Shown: positions 8,156 to 17,418, numbered from the stretch's first letter. The stretch: DNA of 64,000 nucleotides from Amycolatopsis sp. NBC_00345 (GCF_036116635.1 NZ_CP107995.1:7502001-7566000), one strand, 5' to 3'. Notes: generated by a model from the letters alone, not told the origin. Program-made: numbers and translations.

Positions 8156-9001
8156 GTGGCCGAACCCAGCAGCGCCCCACCGCGCGAATCCAGCCCCCAA
8201 GAACCCCCGCGCGCCGTCGCGGCGTTCTTCGATCTCGACAAGACGATCATCGCTTCTTCCAGCGCGCTGGCGTTCAGCAAACCATTACTCAGAGAAGGGC
8301 TCATCAACCGTCGCGCCGCATTGCGGAGCGCGTACGCGCAACTCGTCTTCTCGCTCGCGGGCGCCGACGCGGACAAGACCGAGCGGATGCGCGCCGAGGT
8401 CTCCGCGCTCTGCGCGGGGTGGGACGTCGCCCAGGTTTCCGCGATCGTGCGGGAGACGCTGCACGACGTCGTCGACCCGCTGGTGTACGTCGAGGCCGCC
8501 GAGCTCATCGGGCGCCACCTCGCCGACGGTCATGACGTGGTGGTCCTGTCGGCCACCGGTGAGGAGGTGGCGGCGCCCGTCGCGGCAATGCTCGGCGCCA
8601 CGCGCTGCGTCGCCACGCGTATGCAGATCGCCGACGGGCGATACACCGGGCAAGTCGACTTCTACTGCTACGGCGACAACAAAGCCCTCGCCGCGAAGCA
8701 GCAAGCCGCGACGTACGGGTACGACCTCGCCGAGTGCTACGCCTACACCGACTCGAGCACCGACGTCCCGCTGCTGGAGGTCGTCGGGCACCCGCACGCG
8801 GTGAACCCCGACAAGCTGCTGCGCCGGGAGGCCGGCGAGCGCGGCTGGCCGATCCTCGCGTTCGAGCGCCCGATGTCGCTGCGCAGCCGGATCCCGGCGC
8901 GCTCGGCCGGAATGGTGGCCCTCGGCGTGGGCGCCGTCGCGGCCGGCGCGACCTGGTACAGCCTGAGCCGTCGCCGCCGGTCCCGGGGCCCGCAGGCGTG
9001 A
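8156..9001 (+). CDS. HAD-IB family phosphatase (Rv3661-like)
   Basis: A 281-residue SerB-like HAD hydrolase. Motif I is AAFFDLDKTI (two Asp, nucleophile first), motif II is VVVLSATGE, and motif III/IV is the K of KALAAKQ with YTDSSTDVPLLEVVG. The C-terminus ends in a hydrophobic segment (AGMVALGVGAVAAGATWYSL) and an Arg-rich tail, so it is probably membrane-anchored. The substrate is unknown; relatives act on phosphoserine-like or lysophospholipid-like phosphates. The GTG start has no ribosome-binding site but has TATCCT at 8144-8149, six bases upstream, suggesting a leaderless mRNA. It is divergent from the 6C RNA and ssd. Confidence 0.85.
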   Translation: MAEPSSAPPRESSPQEPPRAVAAFFDLDKTIIASSSALAFSKPLLREGLINRRAALRSAYAQLVFSLAGADADKTERMRAEVSALCAGWDVAQVSAIVRETLHDVVDPLVYVEAAELIGRHLADGHDVVVLSATGEEVAAPVAAMLGATRCVATRMQIADGRYTGQVDFYCYGDNKALAAKQQAATYGYDLAECYAYTDSSTDVPLLEVVGHPHAVNPDKLLRREAGERGWPILAFERPMSLRSRIPARSAGMVALGVGAVAAGATWYSLSRRRRSRGPQA

Positions 9002-10050
9002 GCACCCGCTCGGCGGTACCGGACGGTAGTTTTCCTTGTGCAGCCAACGATTATCCGTCGCGCAGGGTGCCCGTGTCACTAGATCGAGCCTCTGTACCGG
9101 TGCACCCGTACGCGCACTTGAAGTGACCGGGCTCACGGCGTAGAAAGAAGGTGCGGACGTTGAGCCGGCCAGGACAGAGGTAGAAGAGAAGCCTCGGTCA
9201 CCCCGGTCAACCTCCGTGCGCGGACTCCGGGTACCCACGCGCAGCACGCCGCGGGAGGCTCGTCGTCTAGGGACTGCGTACCGGGACGCCGGACGCCGAG
9301 TCCATGAAGGTACGACCAGAGTTGCACGCTTGGTCGCCCGAGATGTTCCGCGCTTGCAGGCGGCGCCCGTTGGCCATCGGCCGACGGGCGCCGCCAGTGT
9401 TTCCGGGTAAAACCGTGCCTCCGGGTAGAGCCGCCGACGTTTCCGGCAACGCCGCCGGTCGCTCCGGGAAGGGGTCCGCCAAAGCCGCTGAGGTCGCCGC
9501 AGTGACCCGGGAAAGGTTTCCAGCCAAGCTGCTGGCGCCAGGGAGCCTGCAGCCAAGCCGCCGGGGCCTGGGGAGTTCCAACCAAGCCGCCAGGGCCCGG
9601 GAACGGCATCCAGCCAGAGCTGCGACGTTGCCCGGCACCTCGGGAGAGGTTTCCAGCCAAGCCGCCAAGGCCCGGAAGTGTTCCGGCCAGAGCCGCCGAC
9701 GTCACCTCAGCACCTCGGGAAAGATTCCAGCCGAGCTGCCAGGGCTCGGGAAGCCTGCAGCCAAGCCGCCGGGGCCTGGGCAGTTTCCAGCCAAGCCGCC
9801 ACGGCCCGGGAAAGGCTTCCGGCCAAAGCCGCGACGTCGCTCCCAGTGACCCTGGGAAGGTTTCTGGCAAGCGCCCAGCGCCGCCAGTACCGCCGGCGGC
9901 CCAGCGAAGCCGGAAAGATCCCCTGATCAGCGCGGTAGTTCCTGCGCTCGGCCGATGGACAACGCCGAATCCGGTGAGTAGCTTCCCGATACCGGCGCCT
10001 CCGAGTGGACTTCTGACCACCCTGGGCGCACGACACTGGGAGGCCCCATC
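9002..10050. repeat. Gene-free stretch with 30-45-bp repeats
   Basis: No gene is seen in about 1 kb. From roughly 9430 to 9890 the sequence consists of ten or more diverged units of 30-45 bp carrying CCAGCCAAGCCGCC and GGCCCGGGAA, separated by TTTCC. A longer unit containing GCGACGT and CACCTCGGGA recurs every three to four units, so there is some higher-order order. The right end (9900-10050) is the upstream region of the nagZ operon, with GGGAGG just before the GTG. Confidence 0.7.
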
Positions 10051-11883
10051 GTGACGACCCGACTCGCGCGCTCGCGCCCGCGGAGGATCTATGCGCTCGC
10101 CGTACCCCTCGCCGGCCTGCTCGCGCTCGGCGGTGTCGGCGCCGCGTCCGGCACGACCCCCGCGCGGCAGCAGCCGATGAGCGCCGACGCCCAGCTCGAC
10201 GCCGCCGCGAACCAGGCTCTGCGGGGGCTGAGCCTCGAGGAGAAGGTCGGCCAGCTGTTCGTCACCTGGGTCAACGGCAAGTCCGCCGACGAGGTCAACC
10301 CCAAGAACCAGGCTGACTTCGGCGTCGACACAGCCGCGCAGGCGGTCGCGAAGTACCACCTCGGCGGGGTCATCTACTTCAACAACGACAGCCGCGACAA
10401 CTTCGACAGCCCCACGCAGGTCGCGAAGCTCTCCAACGGACTCCAGCAGGCCGCCGTGACCAGCGGCGCGCACATCCCGCTGCAGATCGGCACCGACCAG
10501 GAGGGCGGCACCGTCACCCGGATGGGCGCGCCGGCCACCGAGTTCCCCAACTCGATGGCGATCGCCGCCGGGCGCAGCACCGACAGCGCGAACCAGGCCG
10601 CCACGATCATCGGGCACGAGCTGCGCGCGGTCGGCATCAACCAGGACTTCGCGCCCGACTCCGACGTCAACTCCAATCCGGCCAACCCGGTGATCGGCGT
10701 CCGCTCGTTCGCCGGGCAGCCGGGCCTGGCGAGCCAGTTCGTGACCGCCGAGGTGAAGGGCTACCAGGAGTCGGGCCTACCGTCGGCCACCGTGTCGTCC
10801 ACCGCGAAGCACTTCCCCGGCCACGGCGACGCCGCCACCGACAGCCACACCGGCCTGCCGCGCATCGACCGCACCGAGGAGCAGTGGCGCGCGATCGACG
10901 TGCCGCCGTTCAAGGCCGCCATCGCCGCGGGCATCGACTCGATCATGAGCGCGCACATCCAGTTCCCGAGCCTCGACCCGTCCGGCGAGCCCGCGACGCT
11001 GTCGAAGCCGATCATCACCGGGAAGCTCCGGAACGAGCTGGGCTACAACGGCGTGGTCATCACCGACTCGCTGGAGATGCAGGGCGTCCGCGAGCTGCAC
11101 AGCGACGCCGAGATCCCCGTCCTCGCGCTGAAGGCGGGCATCGACCAGCTGCTGATGCCGGTGCACCTGGACGTCGCGATCAACGCCGTGCTGGCCGCCG
11201 TGAAGTCCGGTGACCTGCCGATGCAGCGGATCGACCAGAGCGTGCTGCGCGTGCTCAAGCTGAAGCTCAAGCGCGGGATCCTCTACGCGCCGTTCACCAA
11301 CCCGGCGCAGGTCCCGCGGAAGGTCGGCACGCCCGCCCACCTGGCCACCGCGCAGGGCATCGCGGACCGCTCCGTCACCGCGATCGCCAACGACGCCGGC
11401 GTGCTGCCGCTCAAGCAGAAGCCCGCGACCGCGCTCGTCACCGGCTGGGGCGTCGCCAGCACGCAGACGCTCGCCGACAAGCTGACCGCGCACGGCACCA
11501 AGGCCTCGGTGCTGCAGACCGGCCAGACGCCGTCCGACGACCTCGTCACCCAGGCCGCCACGGCCGCGAAGAGCGCCGACCTGGTTGTGGTGCTGACCAA
11601 CAACCTCGGCGGTTTTCCCTTGCAGAACAAGCTGTTGCAGGCGCTGATGGACACCGGCAAGCCCGTGGTCGCGGTCGCCGCGCAGATCCCGTACGACGCC
11701 GGTTACGCCAACCCGGTGCCGACCTGGCTCGCCACCTACGGCTACATCGGGCCGTCACTGGAGGCGCTCGCCAAGGTGGTCCTCGGCGAGACGAAGCCGA
11801 CCGGGAAGCTGCCCGTGGACGTCCCGGCGGGCGCCGACGTGCAGACCGTCAAGTACCCCTTCGGACACGGGCTGACCTGGTGA
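10051..11883 (+). CDS. nagZ: GH3 beta-N-acetylglucosaminidase (NagZ-like), exported
   Basis: A 610-residue glycoside hydrolase family 3 enzyme that would release GlcNAc from peptidoglycan fragments. An N-terminal hydrophobic segment (IYALAVPLAGLLALGGVGAA) indicates export or membrane anchoring. The NagZ signature KHFPGHGDAATDSH lies at about residues 252-265; its Asp-His pair is the general acid/base of NagZ. The nucleophile Asp is in VVITDSLEM near residue 339. A C-terminal GH3-C domain follows (NDAGVLPLKQK ... VVLTNNLGGFP), as in B. subtilis NagZ. GTG start after TGGGAGG. First gene of a five-gene set; its TGA overlaps the next GTG as GTGA. Confidence 0.9.
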   Translation: MTTRLARSRPRRIYALAVPLAGLLALGGVGAASGTTPARQQPMSADAQLDAAANQALRGLSLEEKVGQLFVTWVNGKSADEVNPKNQADFGVDTAAQAVAKYHLGGVIYFNNDSRDNFDSPTQVAKLSNGLQQAAVTSGAHIPLQIGTDQEGGTVTRMGAPATEFPNSMAIAAGRSTDSANQAATIIGHELRAVGINQDFAPDSDVNSNPANPVIGVRSFAGQPGLASQFVTAEVKGYQESGLPSATVSSTAKHFPGHGDAATDSHTGLPRIDRTEEQWRAIDVPPFKAAIAAGIDSIMSAHIQFPSLDPSGEPATLSKPIITGKLRNELGYNGVVITDSLEMQGVRELHSDAEIPVLALKAGIDQLLMPVHLDVAINAVLAAVKSGDLPMQRIDQSVLRVLKLKLKRGILYAPFTNPAQVPRKVGTPAHLATAQGIADRSVTAIANDAGVLPLKQKPATALVTGWGVASTQTLADKLTAHGTKASVLQTGQTPSDDLVTQAATAAKSADLVVVLTNNLGGFPLQNKLLQALMDTGKPVVAVAAQIPYDAGYANPVPTWLATYGYIGPSLEALAKVVLGETKPTGKLPVDVPAGADVQTVKYPFGHGLTW

Positions 11884-13151
11884 CCATCAACCGCAGGCGC
11901 TTCCTGGCCGTCCCGGCGCTCGCCGTGCCCGTCCTCGCGGGCGGATCGGCCGTCGCCCAAGCGCAACCGCAGGCACAGGCACAGGCACAGGACGCACGTG
12001 TCCTCACCGGCGCCGAGCAGCTCGCCGCGCAAGGCTGGCGACCACTCGCCGGACGCAAGCTCGGCGTGCTGTCCAACCCGACCGGCGTGCTGGCGAACGG
12101 CGACCACATCGTCGACTCGATGGTCGCCGCGGGCGTGCGTCCCGTGGCGGCCTTCGGGCCCGAGCACGGCTTCCGCGGCAGCGCGCAGGCCGGCGGCTCC
12201 GAAGGCGACTACACCGACCCGCGTACGGGCATCCCGGTGTACGACGCGTACGGCGCCAACCCCGCGAAGCTCGCGACGCTGTTCACCAAGGCCGGGCTCG
12301 ACACCGTCGTCTTCGACATCGCCGACGTCGGCGCGCGCTTCTACACCTATATCTGGTCGCTCTACACCGCCATGGTCGCGGCGGCGAAGGTCGGCGCGGC
12401 CTTTGTCGTGCTGGACCGGCCGAACCCGATCGGCGGACGGCTGGCCGGCCCGGTGCTCGACCCGAAGTTCGCCTCCGGCGTCGGCCTCAAGCCGATCGCG
12501 CAGCAGCACGGGATGACTGTCGGCGAGCTGGCCCGCTTCTTCGCCGCCGAGTTCCTGCCCAGCGAGGGCGTCCGGCTCGACCACCTCGAAATCGTCCAGG
12601 TGCGCGGGTGGCGACGCGAGACGTTCTTCGCCGGCACGGGCCAGCGCTGGGTCATGCCGAGCCCGAACATGCCGACGCCGGACACCGCGCTCGTCTACCC
12701 CGGCACCGGGATGTTCGAAGGCACGCTGTTCACCGAGGGCCGCGGCACCACGCGCCCGTTCGAGATCGTCGGCGCCCCCGGCCTCGACTGGCGCTGGCGC
12801 GACACGCTCGAACAGCAGCACCTGCCCGGCGCCGCCTTCCGCGAGACCTACTTCGTGCCCACGTTCGGCAAGTTCGTGAACGAGACCTGCGGCGGCGTCC
12901 AGCTCACGGTCACCGACCCGCGGTCGTTCGACGCGATCCGCACCGCCGTGACGATGTTCGTCACGGCCAAGCAGGTCGCGCCGAAGCAGTTCGGCTGGCG
13001 GCCCGACCTCGCCATCGACAAGCTGTCCGGCTCCGACCGGCTGCGGACCATGGTCGACGCCGGCGCGGGCGTCGAGGAGATCACCGGCGCCTGGCGCGCC
13101 GAGCTGGCCGAGTTCGACCGGACCCGCCGTCGCTACCTGATCTACCGCTGA
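11880..13151 (+). CDS. namZ: Exo-beta-N-acetylmuramidase NamZ (DUF1343)
   Basis: A 423-residue DUF1343/GH171 protein. NamZ of B. subtilis removes MurNAc from the non-reducing end of muropeptide-free glycan. The N-terminus INRRRFLAVPALAVPVLAGGSAVAQA carries a twin-arginine signal, so it is probably exported folded. Family motifs seen: KLGVLSNPTGVL, FGPEHGFRGSAQAGG, FDIADVGARFYTYIWSL, DRPNPIGG, PSPNMPTPDTALVYPGTGMFEGT and EGRGTTRPFE. Start GTG overlaps the nagZ stop (GTGA), so the two should be made together. NagZ and NamZ act alternately on the same chain. Confidence 0.9.
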   Translation: MTINRRRFLAVPALAVPVLAGGSAVAQAQPQAQAQAQDARVLTGAEQLAAQGWRPLAGRKLGVLSNPTGVLANGDHIVDSMVAAGVRPVAAFGPEHGFRGSAQAGGSEGDYTDPRTGIPVYDAYGANPAKLATLFTKAGLDTVVFDIADVGARFYTYIWSLYTAMVAAAKVGAAFVVLDRPNPIGGRLAGPVLDPKFASGVGLKPIAQQHGMTVGELARFFAAEFLPSEGVRLDHLEIVQVRGWRRETFFAGTGQRWVMPSPNMPTPDTALVYPGTGMFEGTLFTEGRGTTRPFEIVGAPGLDWRWRDTLEQQHLPGAAFRETYFVPTFGKFVNETCGGVQLTVTDPRSFDAIRTAVTMFVTAKQVAPKQFGWRPDLAIDKLSGSDRLRTMVDAGAGVEEITGAWRAELAEFDRTRRRYLIYR

Positions 13152-13161
13152 GGAGACCGCC

Positions 13162-14934
13162 ATGCGTGCTAGGAAAGTGCTCGTCGCGACCCTCGGCGCC
13201 CTGGTCGCCGCCGCCACGCTGACCAGCGCAGGAGCCGCCGCCATCACCACCACCGATCGCCACGACCCGCTGGCCGGCCGCTTCGACCGGCCGAGGCAGG
13301 GGTTCGCCGCGCCCACCACGACGCTGCGCGAGGGACGGCCGTCCGACGTCGGCCTCACCGACCAGCCGATCCGCGACGCCGAGCAGTTCCTGTCGGACTG
13401 GACCAAGCCGGACGCGAGCGGGCACCCGCACTTCTCCGGCGCCGTCGGCCTGCTCGCGCACGACGGCGTGGTCGTGGACCGGTACGCCGTCGGCGGGGCC
13501 CTGCGCTACGCCGACGTGAACGGCACCGAACTGCCGCCGGACCAGCAGGTCCCGATGCGCGACAACACGATCTTCGACATGGCGTCGATCTCGAAGCTGT
13601 TCACCTCGATTGCCGCGCTGCAGCTGATCGAGCAGGGCAAGGTGGACGTCAACGCGCCGGTCGCGCGCTACCTGCCGGAGTTCGCGGTGAACGGCAAGGG
13701 GACGGTGACCGTCGAACAGCTGCTGACGCACACGTCCGGCTTCGACGCCGACCCCGTGCCGTCGCTGTGGCAGGGCTACCCCGACATCCCGTCGCGCCGC
13801 AAGGCCGTGCTGGACAGCCCGCTGAAGAACGCGCCGGGCACCACCTACCTCTACTCCGACCTGAACATGCTCAACCTCGGCTTCCTGGTCGAGAAGCTCA
13901 CCGGCGAAACGCTGGACAAGGTGGTCCACGACCGGATCACGGCGCCGCTGGGCATGGTCGACACGGGGTACAACCCGCCCGCGTCGAAGCTGGACCGGAT
14001 CGCCGCCACCGAGTACGAGTCGAACCCGCCGCGCGGCCTGGTTCGCGGCCAGGTGCACGACGAGAACGCGTGGTCGCTCGGCGGCGTCGCCGGCCACGCG
14101 GGCGTGTTCTCCACGGCGAGCGACATGGCCGTGCTCAGCCAGGCCGTCCTCAACGGCGGCGCCTACCGCGGCCACCGCATCCTCCGGCCGGACACGGTCG
14201 AGAAGATGCTGACGAACTACAACCAGAAGTTCCCCGACGACTCCCACGGCCTCGGCTTCGAGCTGGACCAGCCCTGGTACATGGGCGCGCTCTCCTCGCC
14301 GGTCACCGCGGGCCACACCGGCTTCACCGGGACGACGCTCGTGATCGACCCCGAGTCCCGCTCGTTCGCGCTGCTGCTCACCAACCGCGTGCACCCGACG
14401 CGCAACTGGGGCTCCATCAACACCGCGCGCCAGGTCTGGGCGACGTCGCTGGCGAAGGCCATGGCCGTGAAACCCGTCGAAGGCCGCGACGCGTGGTACG
14501 CGGGCCTCGGCAACAGCAGCACGGCAACGCTCAGTACACAGCCTCTGACGCCGCGAGCCGGCGGGCCGCTACATGTGTCCTTCTCTGCCTTCGTGGACAC
14601 CGAGGGGCCCAGTGATCCATTACAGCTGGAATCGACCACCGACGGGGTTACCTGGCAACCAGTCAAGCTCCGGGCCACCGGGCCGGGCGCACCGGACGGC
14701 GATGTGACATCGCTCTCCGGACACGGGCACCGCGCCTGGTGGCGAGTCACGGCGGACGTGCCGGCGACGGGCGTTACAACTCTGCGCTGGCGTTACAGCA
14801 CCGATCCGAACTACACCGGCCGAGGAGTTTCGCTCGACGGTGTGAAAGTCACCGAACGCGGCCGGACGGTACTGGATGGTGAGCGGAATCCGTCGGCGCT
14901 GACCGCTTCCGGCTGGGTTTTGACCGGTCGGTGA
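13162..14934 (+). CDS. Exported serine hydrolase, beta-lactamase fold (AmiE-like)
   Basis: A 590-residue protein with a Sec signal (VLVATLGALVAAATLTSAGAAA) and a class C beta-lactamase/PBP fold. The nucleophile motif SISK lies at residues 142-145, the Tyr motif is YSD (LYSDLN, about residue 232), and the third motif is HTG in GHTGFTG (about residue 384). After residue ~445 comes a beta-rich accessory domain (PLHVSFSAFVDTEGPSDPLQLESTTDGVTW). In Bacillus the third member of the nagZ-namZ set is AmiE, which removes stem peptides from MurNAc; the context suggests the same role here. ATG follows GAGGAGACC, 10 bp after namZ. Confidence 0.75.
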   Translation: MRARKVLVATLGALVAAATLTSAGAAAITTTDRHDPLAGRFDRPRQGFAAPTTTLREGRPSDVGLTDQPIRDAEQFLSDWTKPDASGHPHFSGAVGLLAHDGVVVDRYAVGGALRYADVNGTELPPDQQVPMRDNTIFDMASISKLFTSIAALQLIEQGKVDVNAPVARYLPEFAVNGKGTVTVEQLLTHTSGFDADPVPSLWQGYPDIPSRRKAVLDSPLKNAPGTTYLYSDLNMLNLGFLVEKLTGETLDKVVHDRITAPLGMVDTGYNPPASKLDRIAATEYESNPPRGLVRGQVHDENAWSLGGVAGHAGVFSTASDMAVLSQAVLNGGAYRGHRILRPDTVEKMLTNYNQKFPDDSHGLGFELDQPWYMGALSSPVTAGHTGFTGTTLVIDPESRSFALLLTNRVHPTRNWGSINTARQVWATSLAKAMAVKPVEGRDAWYAGLGNSSTATLSTQPLTPRAGGPLHVSFSAFVDTEGPSDPLQLESTTDGVTWQPVKLRATGPGAPDGDVTSLSGHGHRAWWRVTADVPATGVTTLRWRYSTDPNYTGRGVSLDGVKVTERGRTVLDGERNPSALTASGWVLTGR

Positions 14935-15008
14935 CCGGCCGGTCACCAGGAGCCCACCACCGCGGCCCGCTCAGCGGGGCGCCCACCCTGATGCAGCGAC
15001 ACTAAGTT

Positions 15009-15060
15009 GCCAAGTCGTTAGCTTGACCTCGTTAACAACCTCGACCTGGTTAGCGACTTT
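15009..15060. promoter_or_regulatory. Possible MurR operator
   Basis: An imperfect inverted repeat: AAGTCGTTAGC at the left and GGTTAGCGACTT at the right (9 of 11 positions match), with GTTAAC in between. It lies in the 211-bp gap before the murR-like gene, which autoregulators of the RpiR family often bind. Support is weak and no promoter boxes were assigned. Confidence 0.25.
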
Positions 15061-15145
15061 CTGGACAACGATTAATCGCAAATCGAAGTCCGCAGACACG
15101 GACGGGTTGCGATCCTGCCGAAGGATGTGGGTAGCCTTGTCGCAA

Positions 15146-16147
15146 ATGCCAACGGTTAGTAACTTTCCGACGGTGGACGATGCCGAATCTGTAATCATCG
15201 CGGCACCGTCCGAGCACATCGCAGCTCAGACGACTGTGCGTGACGCGGACTCGAGCCCGCTGGTCCGCATCCGGTCGCTGCTGCCAGGTCTGGCGCGGGC
15301 CGAGCAACGAGTGGCGAAGGTCGTGCTGGAGAACCCGGCCTCGGTGGCCAGACGCAGCATCACCGAGGTCGCGCTGTCCGCCAGCACGAGCGAGACCACG
15401 GTGACGCGCTTCTGCAAGGCCGTCGGCGTCGGCGGCTACCCGCAGCTGCGCATCGCGCTCGCCGCGGACACCGCCCGCACCGAGGCGCGCACCACGCGCA
15501 ACCTCGGCGGCGAGATCGGCCCGGAGGACGACCTGGCGGCCGTGATCGGCAAGGTCAGCTTCGCGGACGCGCGCGCGGTCGAGGAGACCGCCGAGCAGCT
15601 CGACGTGGCGACCATGCAGCACGTGATCGACATCGTCGCGAACGCCGGCCGCGTGGACGTGTACGGCGTGGGCGCGAGCGCCTTCGTCGCCGCCGACCTG
15701 CAGCAGAAGCTGCACCGCATCGGCCGCGTCTGCTTCTCGTGGTCCGACACGCACATCATGCTGACCTCGGCCGCGGTGCTGAGCCCCGGCGACGTCGCGA
15801 TCGGCGTCTCGCACACGGGCGCGACCACCGACACCGTCGAGGCCCTGCGGGTCGCGCGCGAGCACGGCGCCGTCACCGTCGCGGTGACGAACTTCCCGCG
15901 CTCCCCGATCACCGAGGTCGCCGACTACGTGCTGACCACGGCGGCGCGCGAGACCACGTTCCGCTCCGGGGCCACGGCGAGCCGGATCGCGCAGCTCACC
16001 GTCATCGACTGCCTGTTCATCGGTGTCGCCCAGCGGCACATGGACGCCTCGGTCAGCGCGCTGGACGCGACGAGGGACGCGGTCGGCTCGCACCGGCTCG
16101 GGGTCAGGCCCGACGGTCGCCGCCGTCCGCGGGAAACCGGTAAGTGA
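15146..16147 (+). CDS. murR: MurR/RpiR-family transcriptional regulator
   Basis: About 333 residues with the RpiR layout. The N-terminal helix-turn-helix domain has LARAEQRVAKVVLENPASVARRSITEVALSASTSETTVTRFCKAVGVGGYPQLRIALA. A SIS domain follows (RVDVYGVGASAFVAADLQQKLHRIG ... GVSHTGATTDTVEAL), which binds sugar phosphates; MurNAc-6-P is the expected ligand given murQ next door. The start is uncertain: MPTVSNF at 15146 is used, but ATG 15125 is possible and the frame is open back to 15023. Its TGA overlaps the murQ GTG (GTGA). The low-complexity tail GVRPDGRRRPRETGK is unusual. Confidence 0.85.
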   Translation: MPTVSNFPTVDDAESVIIAAPSEHIAAQTTVRDADSSPLVRIRSLLPGLARAEQRVAKVVLENPASVARRSITEVALSASTSETTVTRFCKAVGVGGYPQLRIALAADTARTEARTTRNLGGEIGPEDDLAAVIGKVSFADARAVEETAEQLDVATMQHVIDIVANAGRVDVYGVGASAFVAADLQQKLHRIGRVCFSWSDTHIMLTSAAVLSPGDVAIGVSHTGATTDTVEALRVAREHGAVTVAVTNFPRSPITEVADYVLTTAARETTFRSGATASRIAQLTVIDCLFIGVAQRHMDASVSALDATRDAVGSHRLGVRPDGRRRPRETGK

Positions 16148-17094
16148 ACCGAGAAGTGAGGCGCATGATGTCCGTCCCCTGCCAGGCGGTGCACGTCGAT
16201 TCGCCGACCGAACAACGGAACCCCCGCACGACGGACATCGACCTGATGTCCACGATGGGGATCCTCGGCGCCATCAACGCCGAGGACCGCCGGGTGCCCG
16301 ACGCGGTGGCCGCGGTGCTGCCGCAGCTGGCGCGCGCGGTGGACTACGCGGTGGAAGCCCTGCACGGCGGCGGGCGGGTGCACTACGTCGGGGCCGGCAC
16401 GTCCGGCCGGCTGGCCACGCTGGACGCGGCCGAGCTGGTGCCGACGTTCAACGTGCCGCCGGACTGGTTCGTCGCGCACCACGCGGGCGGCGAGAAGGCG
16501 CTGCGCCAGGCCGTGGAGAACGCGGAGGACGACGACGAGGCGGGTGCGGCCGAGCTGTCCGCGGTCGTCCGCCCCGGCGACTTCGTGCTGGGGCTGGCGG
16601 CGTCCGGGCGCACGCCGTTCGTGCTGGGCGCGCTCGAGGCGTCCAGCCGCGCCGGGGCGCACACCGGGCTGGTCTCGGCCAACCCGAGCGCGGCCAAGCC
16701 GGCCGGGGTCGACGTGCTGATCGCCGTGGCCACCGGCGCCGAGGTGATCGCGGGCTCCACGCGGATGAAGGCGGGCACGGCGCAGAAGCTGATCCTCACC
16801 GCCTTCTCCACGGCGACGATGATCAAGCTGGGGAAGACCTATTCGAACCTGATGGTCAGCATGCGCGCCACCAACGCGAAGCTGCGCGGCCGCACGATCC
16901 GCATCCTGCAGGAGGCCACGGGCATGACCATGGCCGACTGCTCGGACGCGCTGACCGAGGCGGGCGGCGACCTCAAGACCGCGCTGGTGCACCTGCTGTC
17001 GGGCTGCGACGTCAGCCGCGCCGCCGAGGCGCTGGACGCCAACAGCGGACACGTCCGCAAGGCACTGGACACGCTCCGGCTGCGAGCCGGCTGA
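16144..17094 (+). CDS. murQ: N-acetylmuramic acid 6-phosphate etherase MurQ
   Basis: A 316-residue SIS-domain etherase that splits the D-lactyl ether of MurNAc-6-P to give GlcNAc-6-P. Family motifs: TTDIDLMSTMGILGAINAEDR, VHYVGAGTSGRLATLDAAELVPTF, HAGGEKAL, AENAEDDDEAG-like region (ENAEDDDEAGAAEL), GLAASGRTPFVLGAL, GAEVIAGSTRMKAGTAQKLILT and NLMVSMRATNAKLRGR. The GTG start overlaps the murR stop; an ATG at 16168 is an alternative. It is the cytosolic end of the salvage route begun by the three exported enzymes. No MurNAc transporter or kinase gene lies next to it. Confidence 0.93.
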   Translation: MNREVRRMMSVPCQAVHVDSPTEQRNPRTTDIDLMSTMGILGAINAEDRRVPDAVAAVLPQLARAVDYAVEALHGGGRVHYVGAGTSGRLATLDAAELVPTFNVPPDWFVAHHAGGEKALRQAVENAEDDDEAGAAELSAVVRPGDFVLGLAASGRTPFVLGALEASSRAGAHTGLVSANPSAAKPAGVDVLIAVATGAEVIAGSTRMKAGTAQKLILTAFSTATMIKLGKTYSNLMVSMRATNAKLRGRTIRILQEATGMTMADCSDALTEAGGDLKTALVHLLSGCDVSRAAEALDANSGHVRKALDTLRLRAG

Positions 17095-17138
17095 CCGATA
17101 CCCGAACCAGGCACGCGCGGGGGCAACGCGTTGGTGCT

Positions 17139-17185
17139 GTTAAGGCCTCCTTACCCGCGTCTGACGCCGGTAAGGAGGCCTTAAC
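17139..17185. terminator. 17-bp perfect palindrome after murQ
   Basis: GTTAAGGCCTCCTTACC (17139-17155) pairs perfectly with GGTAAGGAGGCCTTAAC (17169-17185) around a 13-nt loop. It lies 45 bp after the murQ stop and could end the operon transcript, though no T run follows. It resembles the dispersed GAAGGCCACCTT palindromes elsewhere in the window. Confidence 0.6.
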
Positions 17186-17188
17186 CGC

Positions 17189-17418
17189 GTCCTGGCGCGG
17201 GCAAGGGGGCCTTGACGCCAATGTCAGGAGCATGAGCGGTCCCGGACCGCCGCTCGAACTGTCTACTGTGGACGAATACAGGCGATATTTGTCCTATTTC
17301 TGAATATTTGCCCGAGTCGTGGATCCTCTGAAGGCCACCTTGAGGGCATAAACGTCCCTCATGGTGGCCTTCAGGGCATCGACCTCAAGGTCCTGGCGCG
17401 GGCAAGGGGGCCTTGACG
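17189..17418. repeat. 29-bp direct repeat flanking a palindromic element
   Basis: The 29-base sequence beginning GTCCTGGCGCGGGCAAGGGG and ending GCCTTGACG occurs identically at 17189-17217 and 17390-17418. Between them lies a palindrome: CTGAAGGCCACCTTGAGGG (17328-17346) against CCCTCATGGTGGCCTTCAG (17356-17374), with one mismatch and a 9-nt loop. The latter belongs to the same family as the element at 61423-61477. The rest of the murQ to transporter gap has no gene. Confidence 0.8.

Noticed and set aside
788..9890. The tandem arrays as CRISPR loci
   Set aside because: The units are diverged and contiguous, with no constant-repeat/unique-spacer alternation, and no cas gene is present.
9133..10617. 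Long minus-strand frame through the repeat array and the start of nagZ
   Set aside because: It is antisense to a clear GH3 gene and its product is Gly/Pro/Arg-rich repeat translation without a domain.
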